DNA from: JAAYTD01 sp964472015
Lineage (GTDB): Bacteria > Bacteroidota > Ignavibacteria > Kapaibacteriales > UBA2268
Length of the DNA stretch: 64,000 bases
Direction: 5' to 3'
Assembly: GCA_964472015.1 (NCBI GenBank)
Contig: CAYYIP010000003.1
Location: 62,001-126,000 of the forward strand
The stretch's first letter is position 1, and every line of letters starts with the position of its first letter. Under the pieces are notes generated by a model. That model was given only the letters and a program-made list of their open reading frames with translations. It made no database searches and was not told where the DNA came from. Of this stretch, positions 56,099 to 64,000 are shown piece by piece. The position numbers and the translations under genes are program-made.

Positions 56099-56149
56099 GA
56101 AACTCATCAATATTAGTATTGTGTAAAACTATAATTGATGAGTTTTTTA
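56099..56149 (+). terminator. Intrinsic terminator after the PsbP-like lipoprotein gene
   Basis: AAACTCATCAAT pairs with ATTGATGAGTTT around a loop of about 22 bases, followed by a T-run. Confidence 0.85.
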
Positions 56150-56167
56150 TTTTTTATAAAAATATAT

Positions 56168-56175
56168 TATTTTTG
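56168..56175 (+). promoter_or_regulatory. Candidate -7 box of dapD
   Basis: TATTTTTG, about 50 bases before the dapD ATG and just after the upstream terminator. The -33 position is T-rich without a perfect TTTG. Confidence 0.45.
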
Positions 56176-56218
56176 TTATATTATAGTATATTATATCTTT
56201 AATTTATGAATGTAGAAA

Positions 56219-57034
56219 ATGAATGTAGAAAAACTCAAACAATTAATTATAACTTTTAATGAAAATTATAATAAGAATGAAATTCAATATATATTATCTA
56301 ATTTTTTAGCACTTTTAAATAATGGAGGAATAAGAGCTGCTGAAAAAATTGATAATAAGTGGATAGTTAATACCTGGGTTAAGCAAGGAATATTATTGTT
56401 GTTTAAATATTCTTTTCTTAAAGATATGTCTGTTAATAAATTTAATTTTTTTGATAAAAATACACTTGAATTAAAAAAAATAAACTTAGAGAATGAAATA
56501 CGTATAGTACCTGGCGGATCTAGTATAAGAACAGGTGCATATGTTGCAAAAGGAGTAATTTGTATGCCTCCTATGTATATAAATATAGGAGCATATATTG
56601 ATGAGGGTTCGATGGTAGATTCTCATGCATTAATTGGTACATGTGCACAAATAGGTAAGTGTGTTCATATAAGTGCAGCAACACAAATAGGTGGTGTATT
56701 AGAACCAATAGGAGCTAATCCGGTTATAGTAGAAGATAATGTAATGATAGGTGGAAATAGTGGAATATATGAAGGAGTTATTATTAAAAAAAATGCTATT
56801 ATAGGATCAGGAGTTATTTTAAATTCATCTACAAAAGTTTATGATATTGTAAAAGAGAATATTTTGCCTTTTCCAATTGTTATTCCTGAAAAAGCTGTTG
56901 TTGTACAAGGTAGTCGGACAATTAATAAACCTTTTGCTCAAAAAAATGGATTGAGTATTTCAACGCCTATAATTGTGAAATATCGTGATAATAAATCCGA
57001 TGCAAAAACAGAATTAGAAAATATTTTAAGATAA
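56219..57034 (+). CDS. dapD: 2,3,4,5-tetrahydropyridine-2,6-dicarboxylate N-succinyltransferase DapD
   Basis: The product is 271 residues, the usual DapD length. It transfers succinyl from succinyl-CoA in the succinylase branch of lysine/diaminopimelate synthesis. The N-terminal helical domain is followed by a left-handed beta-helix with hexapeptide repeats (IRTGAYVAKGVICMPPMYIN, then GAYIDEGSMVDSHALIGTCA), VHISAATQIGGVLEP, and GGNSGIYEGVII. The start codon is preceded by a 13-base direct repeat that makes a second, out-of-frame ATG at 56206. Confidence 0.96.
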   Translation: MNVEKLKQLIITFNENYNKNEIQYILSNFLALLNNGGIRAAEKIDNKWIVNTWVKQGILLLFKYSFLKDMSVNKFNFFDKNTLELKKINLENEIRIVPGGSSIRTGAYVAKGVICMPPMYINIGAYIDEGSMVDSHALIGTCAQIGKCVHISAATQIGGVLEPIGANPVIVEDNVMIGGNSGIYEGVIIKKNAIIGSGVILNSSTKVYDIVKENILPFPIVIPEKAVVVQGSRTINKPFAQKNGLSISTPIIVKYRDNKSDAKTELENILR

Positions 57035-57100
57035 TATAAAAATAATACTATAATATAAATACAAAAAATGTAATAAAACTTTTATAGTAAATAATAAATT

Positions 57101-57108
57101 TATTTTTG
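57101..57108 (+). promoter_or_regulatory. Candidate -7 box of mltG
   Basis: TATTTTTG, 46 bases before the ATG; no clear -33 TTTG. Confidence 0.45.
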
Positions 57109-57154
57109 TATATAAGATATTTTTAATATAGATTTAATGATTTATTAAGTAAAA

Positions 57155-58192
57155 ATGAAAAAGAAAAGAAAAACTAAATATATAATTATATCTACTTGTT
57201 GTATTATTATATTTATATTAGTTATATCAATTTATTGTAGTTTTTTATTAAATTCAAAAATTAGTGATAGAGATAAAGATATAATTGTAAAAATTGAATA
57301 TGGGAGTTCACTATTCGATGTAATTACTACTTTAAATGATGTCGATTTACTTAAGCCCCGTTGGTTATTTTTTAAAATTTTACAGTTTTATGCTTATACT
57401 ACAAATAAACCAATTCTTGCAGGATATCATAAATTTTCACCTAATATTACTAATGGTGAGTTAATTTATTCTCTTTTTTCAGGGAATAATTTTTATATGT
57501 GCAGGGTAACTTTTCCTGAAGGGATTACAATAAAACGTTTTGCATCAATTTTACAAAATAAATTGTCTATTGATTCTTCTTATTTTTATAATCTTTGTTA
57601 TGATAAAAAAATTATAGATAAATATGGTATAAATTCAAACTCTCTTGAAGGATATTTAAATCCAGCTACTTTTAATTTTTTTATAGATATTGACGCAGAA
57701 AAAATAATAGATATTCTTGTAAAAGAGCAACTAAAAGTACTAAAAAAATTCGAAAAAGAAATAAATGAAATAAGATTTACTCAATTAGAAGTTTTAACTT
57801 TGGCTTCTATAATAGAAGCAGAAACACCGGTAATTTATGAACGTGCAAAAATTAGTGGAGTATATCATAATAGATTAAAACGGAAAATGCTTTTACAAGC
57901 AGATCCAACTGTTCAATATATAATTGGAGGGAAAAAAAGATTACTTTATTCTGATTTAGCAATAGATAGTCCTTATAATACTTATAGATATAAAGGTTTA
58001 CCTCCTGGTCCTATAAATTCACCAAGTAAAACTTCTATTGAAGCAGCTGTAAAACCAGAAAATAATAATTATTTGTTTTTTGTTGCAAGTGGTGATGGAA
58101 CTAATACTCATAAGTTTTCATCTAATTATAAAATACATAAAAAAAATGTTGCTGCATTTAGAAAAATTATTAAAAACAAGAAAAACAAGTAG
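57155..58192 (+). CDS. mltG: Endolytic transglycosylase MltG
   Basis: The product is 345 residues. It has one N-terminal membrane anchor (about 7-30), a LysM-like subdomain with GSSLFDVITTL, and the YceG/MltG domain. The catalytic Glu is near residue 221 in LASIIEAETP. Later motifs are YHNRLKRKMLLQADPTVQY, YNTYRYKGLPPGPINSP and NYLFFVASGDGTHTHxF-like NTHKFS. MltG cuts nascent peptidoglycan strands and sets glycan length. The promoter of tRNA-His begins right after its stop codon. Confidence 0.95.
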   Translation: MKKKRKTKYIIISTCCIIIFILVISIYCSFLLNSKISDRDKDIIVKIEYGSSLFDVITTLNDVDLLKPRWLFFKILQFYAYTTNKPILAGYHKFSPNITNGELIYSLFSGNNFYMCRVTFPEGITIKRFASILQNKLSIDSSYFYNLCYDKKIIDKYGINSNSLEGYLNPATFNFFIDIDAEKIIDILVKEQLKVLKKFEKEINEIRFTQLEVLTLASIIEAETPVIYERAKISGVYHNRLKRKMLLQADPTVQYIIGGKKRLLYSDLAIDSPYNTYRYKGLPPGPINSPSKTSIEAAVKPENNNYLFFVASGDGTNTHKFSSNYKIHKKNVAAFRKIIKNKKNK

Positions 58193-58197
58193 AATTA

Positions 58198-58229
58198 TTT
58201 GGATATTAAATAAAACAATAGTATATTTG
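58198..58229 (+). promoter_or_regulatory. Bacteroidota-type promoter of tRNA-His
   Basis: TTTG (58198-58201), 20-base spacer, TATATTTG (58222-58229). The predicted start near 58236 is about 37 bases before the tRNA. Confidence 0.82.
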
Positions 58230-58272
58230 TAAGCTAATTTTTATATTAAGTAAGAAATATTAGTGTGTATAT

Positions 58273-58345
58273 GGCGAGTGTAGTTCAGTGGTAGAGCGCC
58301 AGTTTGTGGCACTGGTTGTCGTGGGTTCGAATCCCATCGCTCGCC
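58273..58345 (+). tRNA. tRNA-His (anticodon GTG)
   Basis: A full cloverleaf. The anticodon stem is CCAGT/ACTGG around loop TTGTGGC (anticodon GTG), and the T arm is GTGGG-TTCGAAT-CCCAT. The extra 5' base G(-1) at 58273 is encoded and faces C73 at 58345, the identity pair of tRNA-His. CCA is not encoded. Confidence 0.97.
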
Positions 58346-58357
58346 CTTTTTTATTTA

Positions 58358-58397
58358 TAAACATCCTTATAGTTAAAATATTAAGGATGTTTTTTTA
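58358..58397 (+). terminator. Intrinsic terminator after tRNA-His
   Basis: AAACATCCTTA pairs with TAAGGATGTTT around a loop of about 10 bases, followed by T7. Confidence 0.88.
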
Positions 58398-58427
58398 TAT
58401 AAACATAGTGATTTCAAGTATAAAAAT

Positions 58428-60449
58428 ATGGGTATTTTAAAAAAACAGTTATTAATAGGAACGGTATTATTTATTATTTTTTCAATACAATCTTATGCTG
58501 TTGATTCGTTGAAAACTTATAGGTTAGGCGAAATTAATATTTATTCAAATAATTATTTGAATTTTACACCTGTAAATTTTAAAGTTAATTATAATTTAAT
58601 TCAAGAATTGGATGTAACATCTTTTAAAGACTTGAAAATTATTATTCCATCCTTTGGATTACAAACAAATTCAAGAGGTGAAACTATATTTACTTATAGA
58701 GGAAGTCAGGAACGACAAACAAATTTTTTTCTTGATGGTGCTCTTTTATCTGTTACTTGGGATGGACGTACAGATCTTGATATTTTAAATTCCAATATAA
58801 TTGGAGGAATAGAATTTCTTCCTGTTTCTGTTCTATATGGTCCAAATAATATGATGGGAACCATTTCATTAACAAGTTTTGAAAGAGTTTCTAATGGATT
58901 TGGTGGAACTGTACGTATACAAGCAGGCGATGGATCGGGGAAAAATATATCTTTAACTCATGATGGGCGTATTGATAACTTCAATTATATTCTTGCTTTT
59001 AATTATTTTAATAAAGCTGGAGACATTGCATCTAAAAATATGGCTGATGATTTTTTAAATTATGATTATAATTCTAACTTAATTACAAATTCACATAAAA
59101 AACAAATGAATTTTTATACTAAGGTAGAAAATTATTTATCTAAAAAATTTTCTTTGGGTGCTTCATTAAATTATTCTAAATATGATAAAGGTGTTATTTC
59201 TGAACAGTATAAATTACCATCAAAAGCAAGATTTTGGAAATATAATGATAATGATAGATTATTATTTACTTTAAATTCTAATTTAATTGATATATGTGAT
59301 AATAAAAATAAATTAAAATTAACTTATTGGTTAGATAAGATTAATCAGAATATAGATAGTTATACTGATATTTCTTTTTCTAAACGTAAAGATAATGAGA
59401 ATAACAATGATATAACACATGGTATTAGAATTATAAATTTATATAATTTTACTTCAAAGAATTCTTTATCATTTGCTGCAAATTCTATTATTACTGATCA
59501 TAATGAAACAATTAATGAATATGCTATCAAAGAAGAAAATAAAGAGATTATTAAGGATTCTTCTATAAATAAATTTTCACAAAATTTGTTTTCTTTAGGT
59601 ATAGAGTATACGCATTTATTTTTTAAAGATAAATTAGAAACAAAAATTGGTATTGAGTATGATTTTACAGTAATTCCAAAAGCAGGATTATTTATAGAAG
59701 CAAATAATACTAAATATAGCGATTGGGGAGCAATATTTATTGCTAAATATTTATTAACACCAGTTAATAATTTATTTTTTAATGTTAGTAGAAAAAATAG
59801 AGTTCCTTCTTTAAGAGAAGCTTATTCAGCAGCACTTGGGAAGTTTAAAATAAATCCTAACTTAGCCCCTGAAAGTAATATATTATTTGAAATTGGACAT
59901 CTATATAGAGATAAGGAATTATCATTAAGAACTACTTTATTTTCAAATATTTATTATAATATGATAGTAAAAACTTATGATAGTGAAAGTAGCTTAGAAA
60001 TGCGTGATAATATTGGGAAGGCAGAAATTTATGGATTTGAATTTATTGCAAATTATATTTTTAATAAATATATTAGTTTAAATGGAAATATTACTTATAT
60101 GTATTCTAAAGGAGAAGATGGGGAAATTAATGTTTCTCATTTAGATTACAGACCTGTGTTATCAGGTGGTTTGATTGCTAAATTTAATTCTAATTTTGGG
60201 GTAAAATCTCAAACGGAAGTTGATTATATTGGAGAACAATTTGCTTTAACAGGTGATAATAATTTTGATAAATTAGAAGCTTCTTGTTTTTTTAATATAA
60301 GGCTTTCATATGAATTATTAATTAAACATTATTCTATTATTGAATTTTACTTACGTTTAAATAATATAACTGATGTATTTAGACAAGTAAAAATAGGAAT
60401 TCCTGCTGCTGGGAGAGAACTAGTTGGCGGAATATTTATACGAATATAA
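58428..60449 (+). CDS. TonB-dependent outer-membrane receptor
   Basis: The product is 673 residues with a signal peptide (about 1-24, IFSIQSYAVDS). A plug domain covers about 30-170, with GLQTNSRGETIFTYRGSQERQ, FFLDGALLSV and VLYGPNNMMGTISL (the LYGxxxxGG-type motif, here with MMG). A 22-strand-type barrel follows, containing LFFNVSRKNRVPSLREAY and the late YGFEFIANYIFNKYISLNGN. It ends with VGGIFIRI. It takes up siderophores, metals, vitamin B12 or glycans; nothing near it identifies the ligand. No SusD partner or carboxypeptidase-like N-terminal domain is present. Confidence 0.92.
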   Translation: MGILKKQLLIGTVLFIIFSIQSYAVDSLKTYRLGEINIYSNNYLNFTPVNFKVNYNLIQELDVTSFKDLKIIIPSFGLQTNSRGETIFTYRGSQERQTNFFLDGALLSVTWDGRTDLDILNSNIIGGIEFLPVSVLYGPNNMMGTISLTSFERVSNGFGGTVRIQAGDGSGKNISLTHDGRIDNFNYILAFNYFNKAGDIASKNMADDFLNYDYNSNLITNSHKKQMNFYTKVENYLSKKFSLGASLNYSKYDKGVISEQYKLPSKARFWKYNDNDRLLFTLNSNLIDICDNKNKLKLTYWLDKINQNIDSYTDISFSKRKDNENNNDITHGIRIINLYNFTSKNSLSFAANSIITDHNETINEYAIKEENKEIIKDSSINKFSQNLFSLGIEYTHLFFKDKLETKIGIEYDFTVIPKAGLFIEANNTKYSDWGAIFIAKYLLTPVNNLFFNVSRKNRVPSLREAYSAALGKFKINPNLAPESNILFEIGHLYRDKELSLRTTLFSNIYYNMIVKTYDSESSLEMRDNIGKAEIYGFEFIANYIFNKYISLNGNITYMYSKGEDGEINVSHLDYRPVLSGGLIAKFNSNFGVKSQTEVDYIGEQFALTGDNNFDKLEASCFFNIRLSYELLIKHYSIIEFYLRLNNITDVFRQVKIGIPAAGRELVGGIFIRI

Positions 60450-60502
60450 AATATTATTTATTAATATTAAGTTATAATAAAAAGTAGGTCATAATAAAAA
60501 AT

Positions 60503-60532
60503 TAAAGTAGTTGAAGTTTTTCAGCTCCTTTA
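60503..60532. terminator. Hairpin between convergent receptor and murB genes
   Basis: TAAAGTAGTTGAA pairs with TTCAGCTCCTTTA (one mismatch, one wobble) around loop GTTT. Its position between two convergent stops favours a terminator, but there is no T-run. Confidence 0.5.
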
Positions 60533-60559
60533 TTAATAATAATTTATTTTATATTTTTA

Positions 60560-61558
60560 TTACAATAAAACTATTTCTGGTTCTAATATAATGTTGAATT
60601 TTTTGTATACTGAATCTACTATTTTTTTTGAAAAATTATATATATCTTGGCCAGTTGCATTTTTTTTGTTAATAATAATTAAAGAATGTTTTTCATAAAC
60701 ACTTACTTTACCTGTTTGCTTTTTTTTCCAGTTACATTGCTCAATTAACCATGCCGCAGAAATTTTTATTTCATTTTTTGTATTAAAATATTTTATATTA
60801 GGATGTTTTTTTTGTAATACATTAAACTGTTCGTAAGAGACAAATGGATTCTTAAAAAAACTTCCTGCGTTTGGATATTTATTAATATCAGGTAATTTAT
60901 CATTACGTATTTCTACTATTGTATTATAAATAAGTTGTGAGTTTAATATTTTATTTTCTAATTTATTTAATAATTCGGGATAATTTGTACAAAAAGTATT
61001 TTTTGTTGGGAAAGAATAACATACTTTTGTGATTAAAAATATATTATTAATATTTTTAAATATTGAATTTCTATATTCAAAATTACAATCTTTTTTATAA
61101 AAAATAGTTTCTTTTCCATTTAATAAATTTATAGCAACTAAATAATCAAAATAATTACTTTGTTCTTGTCCATATGCGCCTATATTTTGTACTGCAGCAG
61201 CGCCAACAGTACTTGGTATATTTGCTAAATTTTCAAATCCTATTATATTATTTTTTATTGTTATTTGTATGAAATCATCCCAAATCATTCCAGCATCTAC
61301 TATACAAGAAATCTTATCAGATGTTTTTTCTATTTTTATGTTATTAGCGGTATATCTTATTATTATTCCATCATAATTTTTTCTAAAAAGAGTATTAGAG
61401 CCATTACCTAATATAAAAAAATTATTTTTTTCTAAGAATTTATTATTTATAAGTTCTTTTATAACTTCTATATTAGGAGTTTCTATATAATATTTTGTGT
61501 TTACATCGACAGCAAAAGTATTTAATTTTTTTAGAGAGTAATTATTTTGTATTTTCAT
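60560..61558 (-). CDS. murB: UDP-N-acetylenolpyruvoylglucosamine reductase MurB
   Basis: The product is 332 residues, type I MurB. It reduces enolpyruvyl-UDP-GlcNAc to UDP-MurNAc with FAD and NADPH. Motifs are LKKLNTFAV (FAD domain start), FILGNGSNTLF, IGFENLANIPSTVGAAAVQNIGAYG, FEYRNSIFK with the substrate Arg, PNAGSFFKNP with the catalytic Ser, and the closing ILEPEIVLL with the catalytic Glu. It is the third gene of a leftward run (ABC-F, SBF transporter, murB), 9 bases after the transporter, so probably cotranscribed. Confidence 0.96.
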   Translation of the reverse strand: MKIQNNYSLKKLNTFAVDVNTKYYIETPNIEVIKELINNKFLEKNNFFILGNGSNTLFRKNYDGIIIRYTANNIKIEKTSDKISCIVDAGMIWDDFIQITIKNNIIGFENLANIPSTVGAAAVQNIGAYGQEQSNYFDYLVAINLLNGKETIFYKKDCNFEYRNSIFKNINNIFLITKVCYSFPTKNTFCTNYPELLNKLENKILNSQLIYNTIVEIRNDKLPDINKYPNAGSFFKNPFVSYEQFNVLQKKHPNIKYFNTKNEIKISAAWLIEQCNWKKKQTGKVSVYEKHSLIIINKKNATGQDIYNFSKKIVDSVYKKFNIILEPEIVLL

Positions 61559-61567
61559 TGTTTATTT

Positions 61568-62419
61568 TTAATGTTTAATAAATTTACTAATATATATAAT
61601 AAGTACTACATTCATTAATAATGAATATAAGATTGAAGGAATAGCTATTATATCATTATTAAATATAAAAGGGCTACTTGCTATTGCTATGCCTTGTGCT
61701 GCATTTTGCATACCTATTTCTATTATTATTGTACGTTTTTCCTTTTCTTTTAGTTTTGCTATTAATGATAATATAAAACCAGATAACATAGCAAGAAGAA
61801 TTAATAATAATATGCAAAGGCCCAGAGTTCCTATGTGTTCTAATATAATTTTATAGTGTTTAATGAAAAATATTGTTATTAAAAATAATAAAGCAGGGAA
61901 TGATATTTTTTTTAATTTTTTTTGAACTTTTTTAGTTATTTTTTCATTTGCTTTATATTTAAATAATATACCTAATAATATTGGTAATAACATAAGTAAT
62001 ATATTTTGAACAATTAATTGTCCAACCGGTAATTTAATATTATAAGTACCATAATTTATAAATTGTAATGAGATATTAATTATTATAGGAATAGTAAATA
62101 ATGTAATTATACTACTTAGAGTTGTTAATATTATAGATAATGTAACATCCCCTTTGGCTAACATAGAAAATATGTTTGAAGAACTACCACCAGGCGAACA
62201 AGAAATTAAAACTAATCCTATAAAAAATAAAGGTTCTAAATGAAATAATTTTCCTAAAAATATTGCAATAATTGGTAATATAATAATTTGTCCTATTAGT
62301 CCAACAATTATAGGATTAGGATTATAAATAAAAGATTTAAATTCTTTTATATTGAGTTCAATTCCAAGTTCAAACATTAATAATGTAAGAATAGGTAGTA
62401 CAATATATATTGTGTTCAT
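61568..62419 (-). CDS. Bile acid:sodium symporter (SBF/BASS) family transporter
   Basis: The product is 283 residues with about nine or ten membrane segments. It has the family-typical SCSPGGSSSNIFSMLAKGDVTLS segment between helices (read at about 62130-62210) and, later, EIGMQNAAQGIAIASSPFIF, the crossover helix with Gln/Asn. Such proteins import organic anions with Na+. The substrate is unknown; a bile acid is not implied. It lies between the ABC-F gene (36 bases) and murB (9 bases). Confidence 0.88.
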   Translation of the reverse strand: MNTIYIVLPILTLLMFELGIELNIKEFKSFIYNPNPIIVGLIGQIIILPIIAIFLGKLFHLEPLFFIGLVLISCSPGGSSSNIFSMLAKGDVTLSIILTTLSSIITLFTIPIIINISLQFINYGTYNIKLPVGQLIVQNILLMLLPILLGILFKYKANEKITKKVQKKLKKISFPALLFLITIFFIKHYKIILEHIGTLGLCILLLILLAMLSGFILSLIAKLKEKEKRTIIIEIGMQNAAQGIAIASSPFIFNNDIIAIPSILYSLLMNVVLIIYISKFIKH

Positions 62420-62455
62420 AATAATTTATTTATACAATGAAAATAATGTAAATAA

Positions 62456-64000
62456 TTATTTTAACATTTGTATCAATTGTTCTGATAAAGTTTCCCAAGT
62501 ATGCATATTTTCATTTAATTCTTGTTTTAAAATTTTATATTCTTTTTGTTTTAATTTTATATTTTCTACGTTTGAAAAATAATCTGGTTGTGAAAATATA
62601 TTTTCAATTTCAGATATTTGTTTTTCAATTTCAGATATTTGCTTTTCAATTTTTTCAATTTCTCTTTTTATTTTTGTTATATTTTTTTGTTTTTCTTTAC
62701 TTTTTTCTCTATCTATTTGGGTTTTTGTTTTTTTTACTATATTACTTTTTTCTTTTGTATTTATACTATCTTTTATAGTATTTTTTTCTAATTCTGATAA
62801 AAAGTTTATTCTATTTTTTTCAAGATAATAATTAATATTTCCGGGATATTCTTTTATATTTTTATTTTTAAATTCAATAGTTTTATTTGTTAGATCTTGT
62901 AAAAAATCACGATCATGAGATACTATAACTAATGCTCCCTGAAAGTTATTTAGTGCATTTTTTAGAACTTGTTTTGATATAATATCAAGATGATTTGTTG
63001 GTTCATCAAAAATTAATAAATTTGATGGTTGTAAAAGCATTTTGCATAACGCAAGTCTCGCTTTTTCTCCGCCAGATAATACTTTTACTTTTTTATTAAC
63101 AGTATTTCCGCTAAATAAGAATGCACCAAGTAAAGTACGTATTTTAGTTCTTATGTTACCTCTTGCAATATGTTCGATAGTTTCAAATACTGTTAATTCT
63201 GAATCTAAAGAATCAGATTGATATTGAGCGTAATAACTAATAGAACTATTAATACTATATTTTATAATTCCTTTATAGTCTAATAATTTTGCTAATATTT
63301 TTGCTAATGTAGTTTTGCCTTCTCCATTTTTACCAACAAATGCAATTTTATCACCTCTTTCAATTACAAGATTTATATTATCTAATACTAAATTAGAATT
63401 ATAACTTTTTGACAATCCTATTGTTTCAAGTAATACTTTAGGATTGCGTTCGGGAATGGGCAATACAATATTTAATTTTGAAATATCTTCTTCTTCTACT
63501 TCAATTCTTTCAATTTTATCTAGTGCTTTAATTTTTGATTGCACTCTTGTAGCTAATGTTGCTTTATATCTAAAACGTTCTATATATCGTTCAGTTGCTT
63601 CTATTTGTTTTTGTTGGTTTTTATATGCAGTTAATTGCTGTTCACGTTGAATATTACGTGTTTCTAAGAATCTAGAATATGGAAGTGAAATATCATAAAT
63701 ATTTCCTAGAGATATTTCGATTGTTCTATTAGTTATAAAATCTAAAAAAAATTTGTCATGAGATACTATTATAACAGCTCCATTATAACTTTTTAAAAAT
63801 TGTTCAACCCACTGTATTGATTCTATATCAAGATGATTTGTTGGTTCATCTAATAATATACAATCGGGTCTAGATAATAAAATTTTTGCTATTTCTATTC
63901 GCATTTGCCAACCACCACTTAATTCTGAAACTTGTCTATAAAAAGCATTTCTTGTAAATCCAAGTCCTAATAAAATTTGTTCTATATTTGCTTCAGAAGT
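62456..64000 (-). CDS. ABC-F family ATPase, 5' end beyond the window
   Basis: The frame stays open to the window edge, so the start lies to the right; about 515 residues are visible. They cover the end of ABC domain 1 (VSELSGGWQMRIEIA, LLDEPTNHLD), the arm/linker with basic and Gln-rich residues (IEATERYIERFRYKA), and ABC domain 2 (Walker A GKNGEGKTTLAKIL, signature LSGGEKARLALCK, LIFDEPTNHLD). A Lys/Glu-rich coiled-coil tail (about the last 110 residues) resembles the Uup-type C-terminal domain. There are no membrane segments: ABC-F proteins act on ribosomes or DNA rather than in transport. The tail carries a tandem heptad repeat. Confidence 0.93.
   Translation of the reverse strand, partial: TSEANIEQILLGLGFTRNAFYRQVSELSGGWQMRIEIAKILLSRPDCILLDEPTNHLDIESIQWVEQFLKSYNGAVIIVSHDKFFLDFITNRTIEISLGNIYDISLPYSRFLETRNIQREQQLTAYKNQQKQIEATERYIERFRYKATLATRVQSKIKALDKIERIEVEEEDISKLNIVLPIPERNPKVLLETIGLSKSYNSNLVLDNINLVIERGDKIAFVGKNGEGKTTLAKILAKLLDYKGIIKYSINSSISYYAQYQSDSLDSELTVFETIEHIARGNIRTKIRTLLGAFLFSGNTVNKKVKVLSGGEKARLALCKMLLQPSNLLIFDEPTNHLDIISKQVLKNALNNFQGALVIVSHDRDFLQDLTNKTIEFKNKNIKEYPGNINYYLEKNRINFLSELEKNTIKDSINTKEKSNIVKKTKTQIDREKSKEKQKNITKIKREIEKIEKQISEIEKQISEIENIFSQPDYFSNVENIKLKQKEYKILKQELNENMHTWETLSEQLIQMLK
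62602..62655 (-). repeat. Tandem ~21-base repeat in the ABC-F tail
   Basis: The unit TTTCAATTTCAGATATTTG (plus strand) occurs twice in tandem with a partial third copy. It encodes KQISEIE-KQISEIE, a perfect heptad repeat in the coiled coil. Confidence 0.8.

Noticed and set aside
62572..62778. Phe/Leu-rich plus-strand frame opposite the ABC-F tail
   Set aside because: A product of the Lys/Glu-rich coiled-coil codons read on the other strand; pure low complexity.
1..64000. CRISPR array, prophage, insertion sequence or defence island
   Set aside because: No regularly spaced repeats, transposase, integrase, restriction or toxin-antitoxin genes were recognised anywhere in the window.

Overview
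The window is very A+T-rich (by eye roughly three quarters A+T) and reads as a chromosomal stretch of a Gram-negative member of the Bacteroidota/Chlorobiota (FCB) group. Three independent signs support this. (1) Several large secreted proteins end in a type IX secretion (T9SS) type A sorting domain (PNPV/PNPA motif, then the usual beta-rich tail of about 75 residues). (2) Both tRNA genes and ridA are preceded by the Bacteroidota-type promoter TTTG-N19/20-TAnnTTTG. (3) The housekeeping content fits: a long SecA with the FCB-type insertion, DUF3098, a TonB-dependent receptor, TamB, and DapD. The glycine decarboxylase is of the split type (GcvPB alone), which is unlike the fused GcvP of most Bacteroidia and hints at a Chlorobi/Ignavibacteria/Kapabacteria-like lineage. 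That placement is inference.

Layout. 1-5.5 kb: two tandem, almost identical copies of a large T9SS-exported Ig-like surface protein; the first is cut by the window edge. 5.5-10.1 kb: SDR epimerase, RidA, tRNA-Asp, MntP with a PqqD-like protein, and PepD dipeptidase. 10.2-16 kb: family-4 uracil-DNA glycosylase, SufB-SufC, AnmK, UDP-glucose dehydrogenase. 16.3-27.1 kb: TamB, a BadF-type sugar kinase, ClpS, a MATE transporter, and an Fn3-like T9SS cargo. 27.4-37.7 kb: a PgpH-like 7TM-HD phosphodiesterase, SecA, DUF1848, a POT peptide transporter, DUF3098 and Era. 37.8-48.3 kb: polyprenyl glycosylphosphotransferase, BNR/VPS10-type T9SS cargo, a metalloprotease-propeller-barrel fusion, a DUF721/DciA-like protein, MurC, RNase HII. 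48.3-64 kb: a secreted propeller protein, RlpA-like lipoprotein, secreted HExxH protease, GcvPB, NadA, a lipoprotein, DapD, MltG, tRNA-His, a TonB-dependent receptor, and a leftward operon of ABC-F, SBF transporter and MurB.

Themes. Envelope and peptidoglycan work dominates (AnmK, BadF kinase, MurC, MurB, MltG, RlpA, DapD, TamB, glycosylphosphotransferase), alongside surface display by T9SS and several Fe-S proteins or Fe-S assembly genes (SufBC, NadA, UDG, DUF1848). I see no CRISPR array, phage, transposase or defence island. The strongest non-routine signal is the near-perfect direct duplication of at least 1.7 kb at the left edge. Other signals are several strong inverted repeats just upstream of envelope genes and a multi-domain protease/propeller/outer-membrane-barrel fusion.
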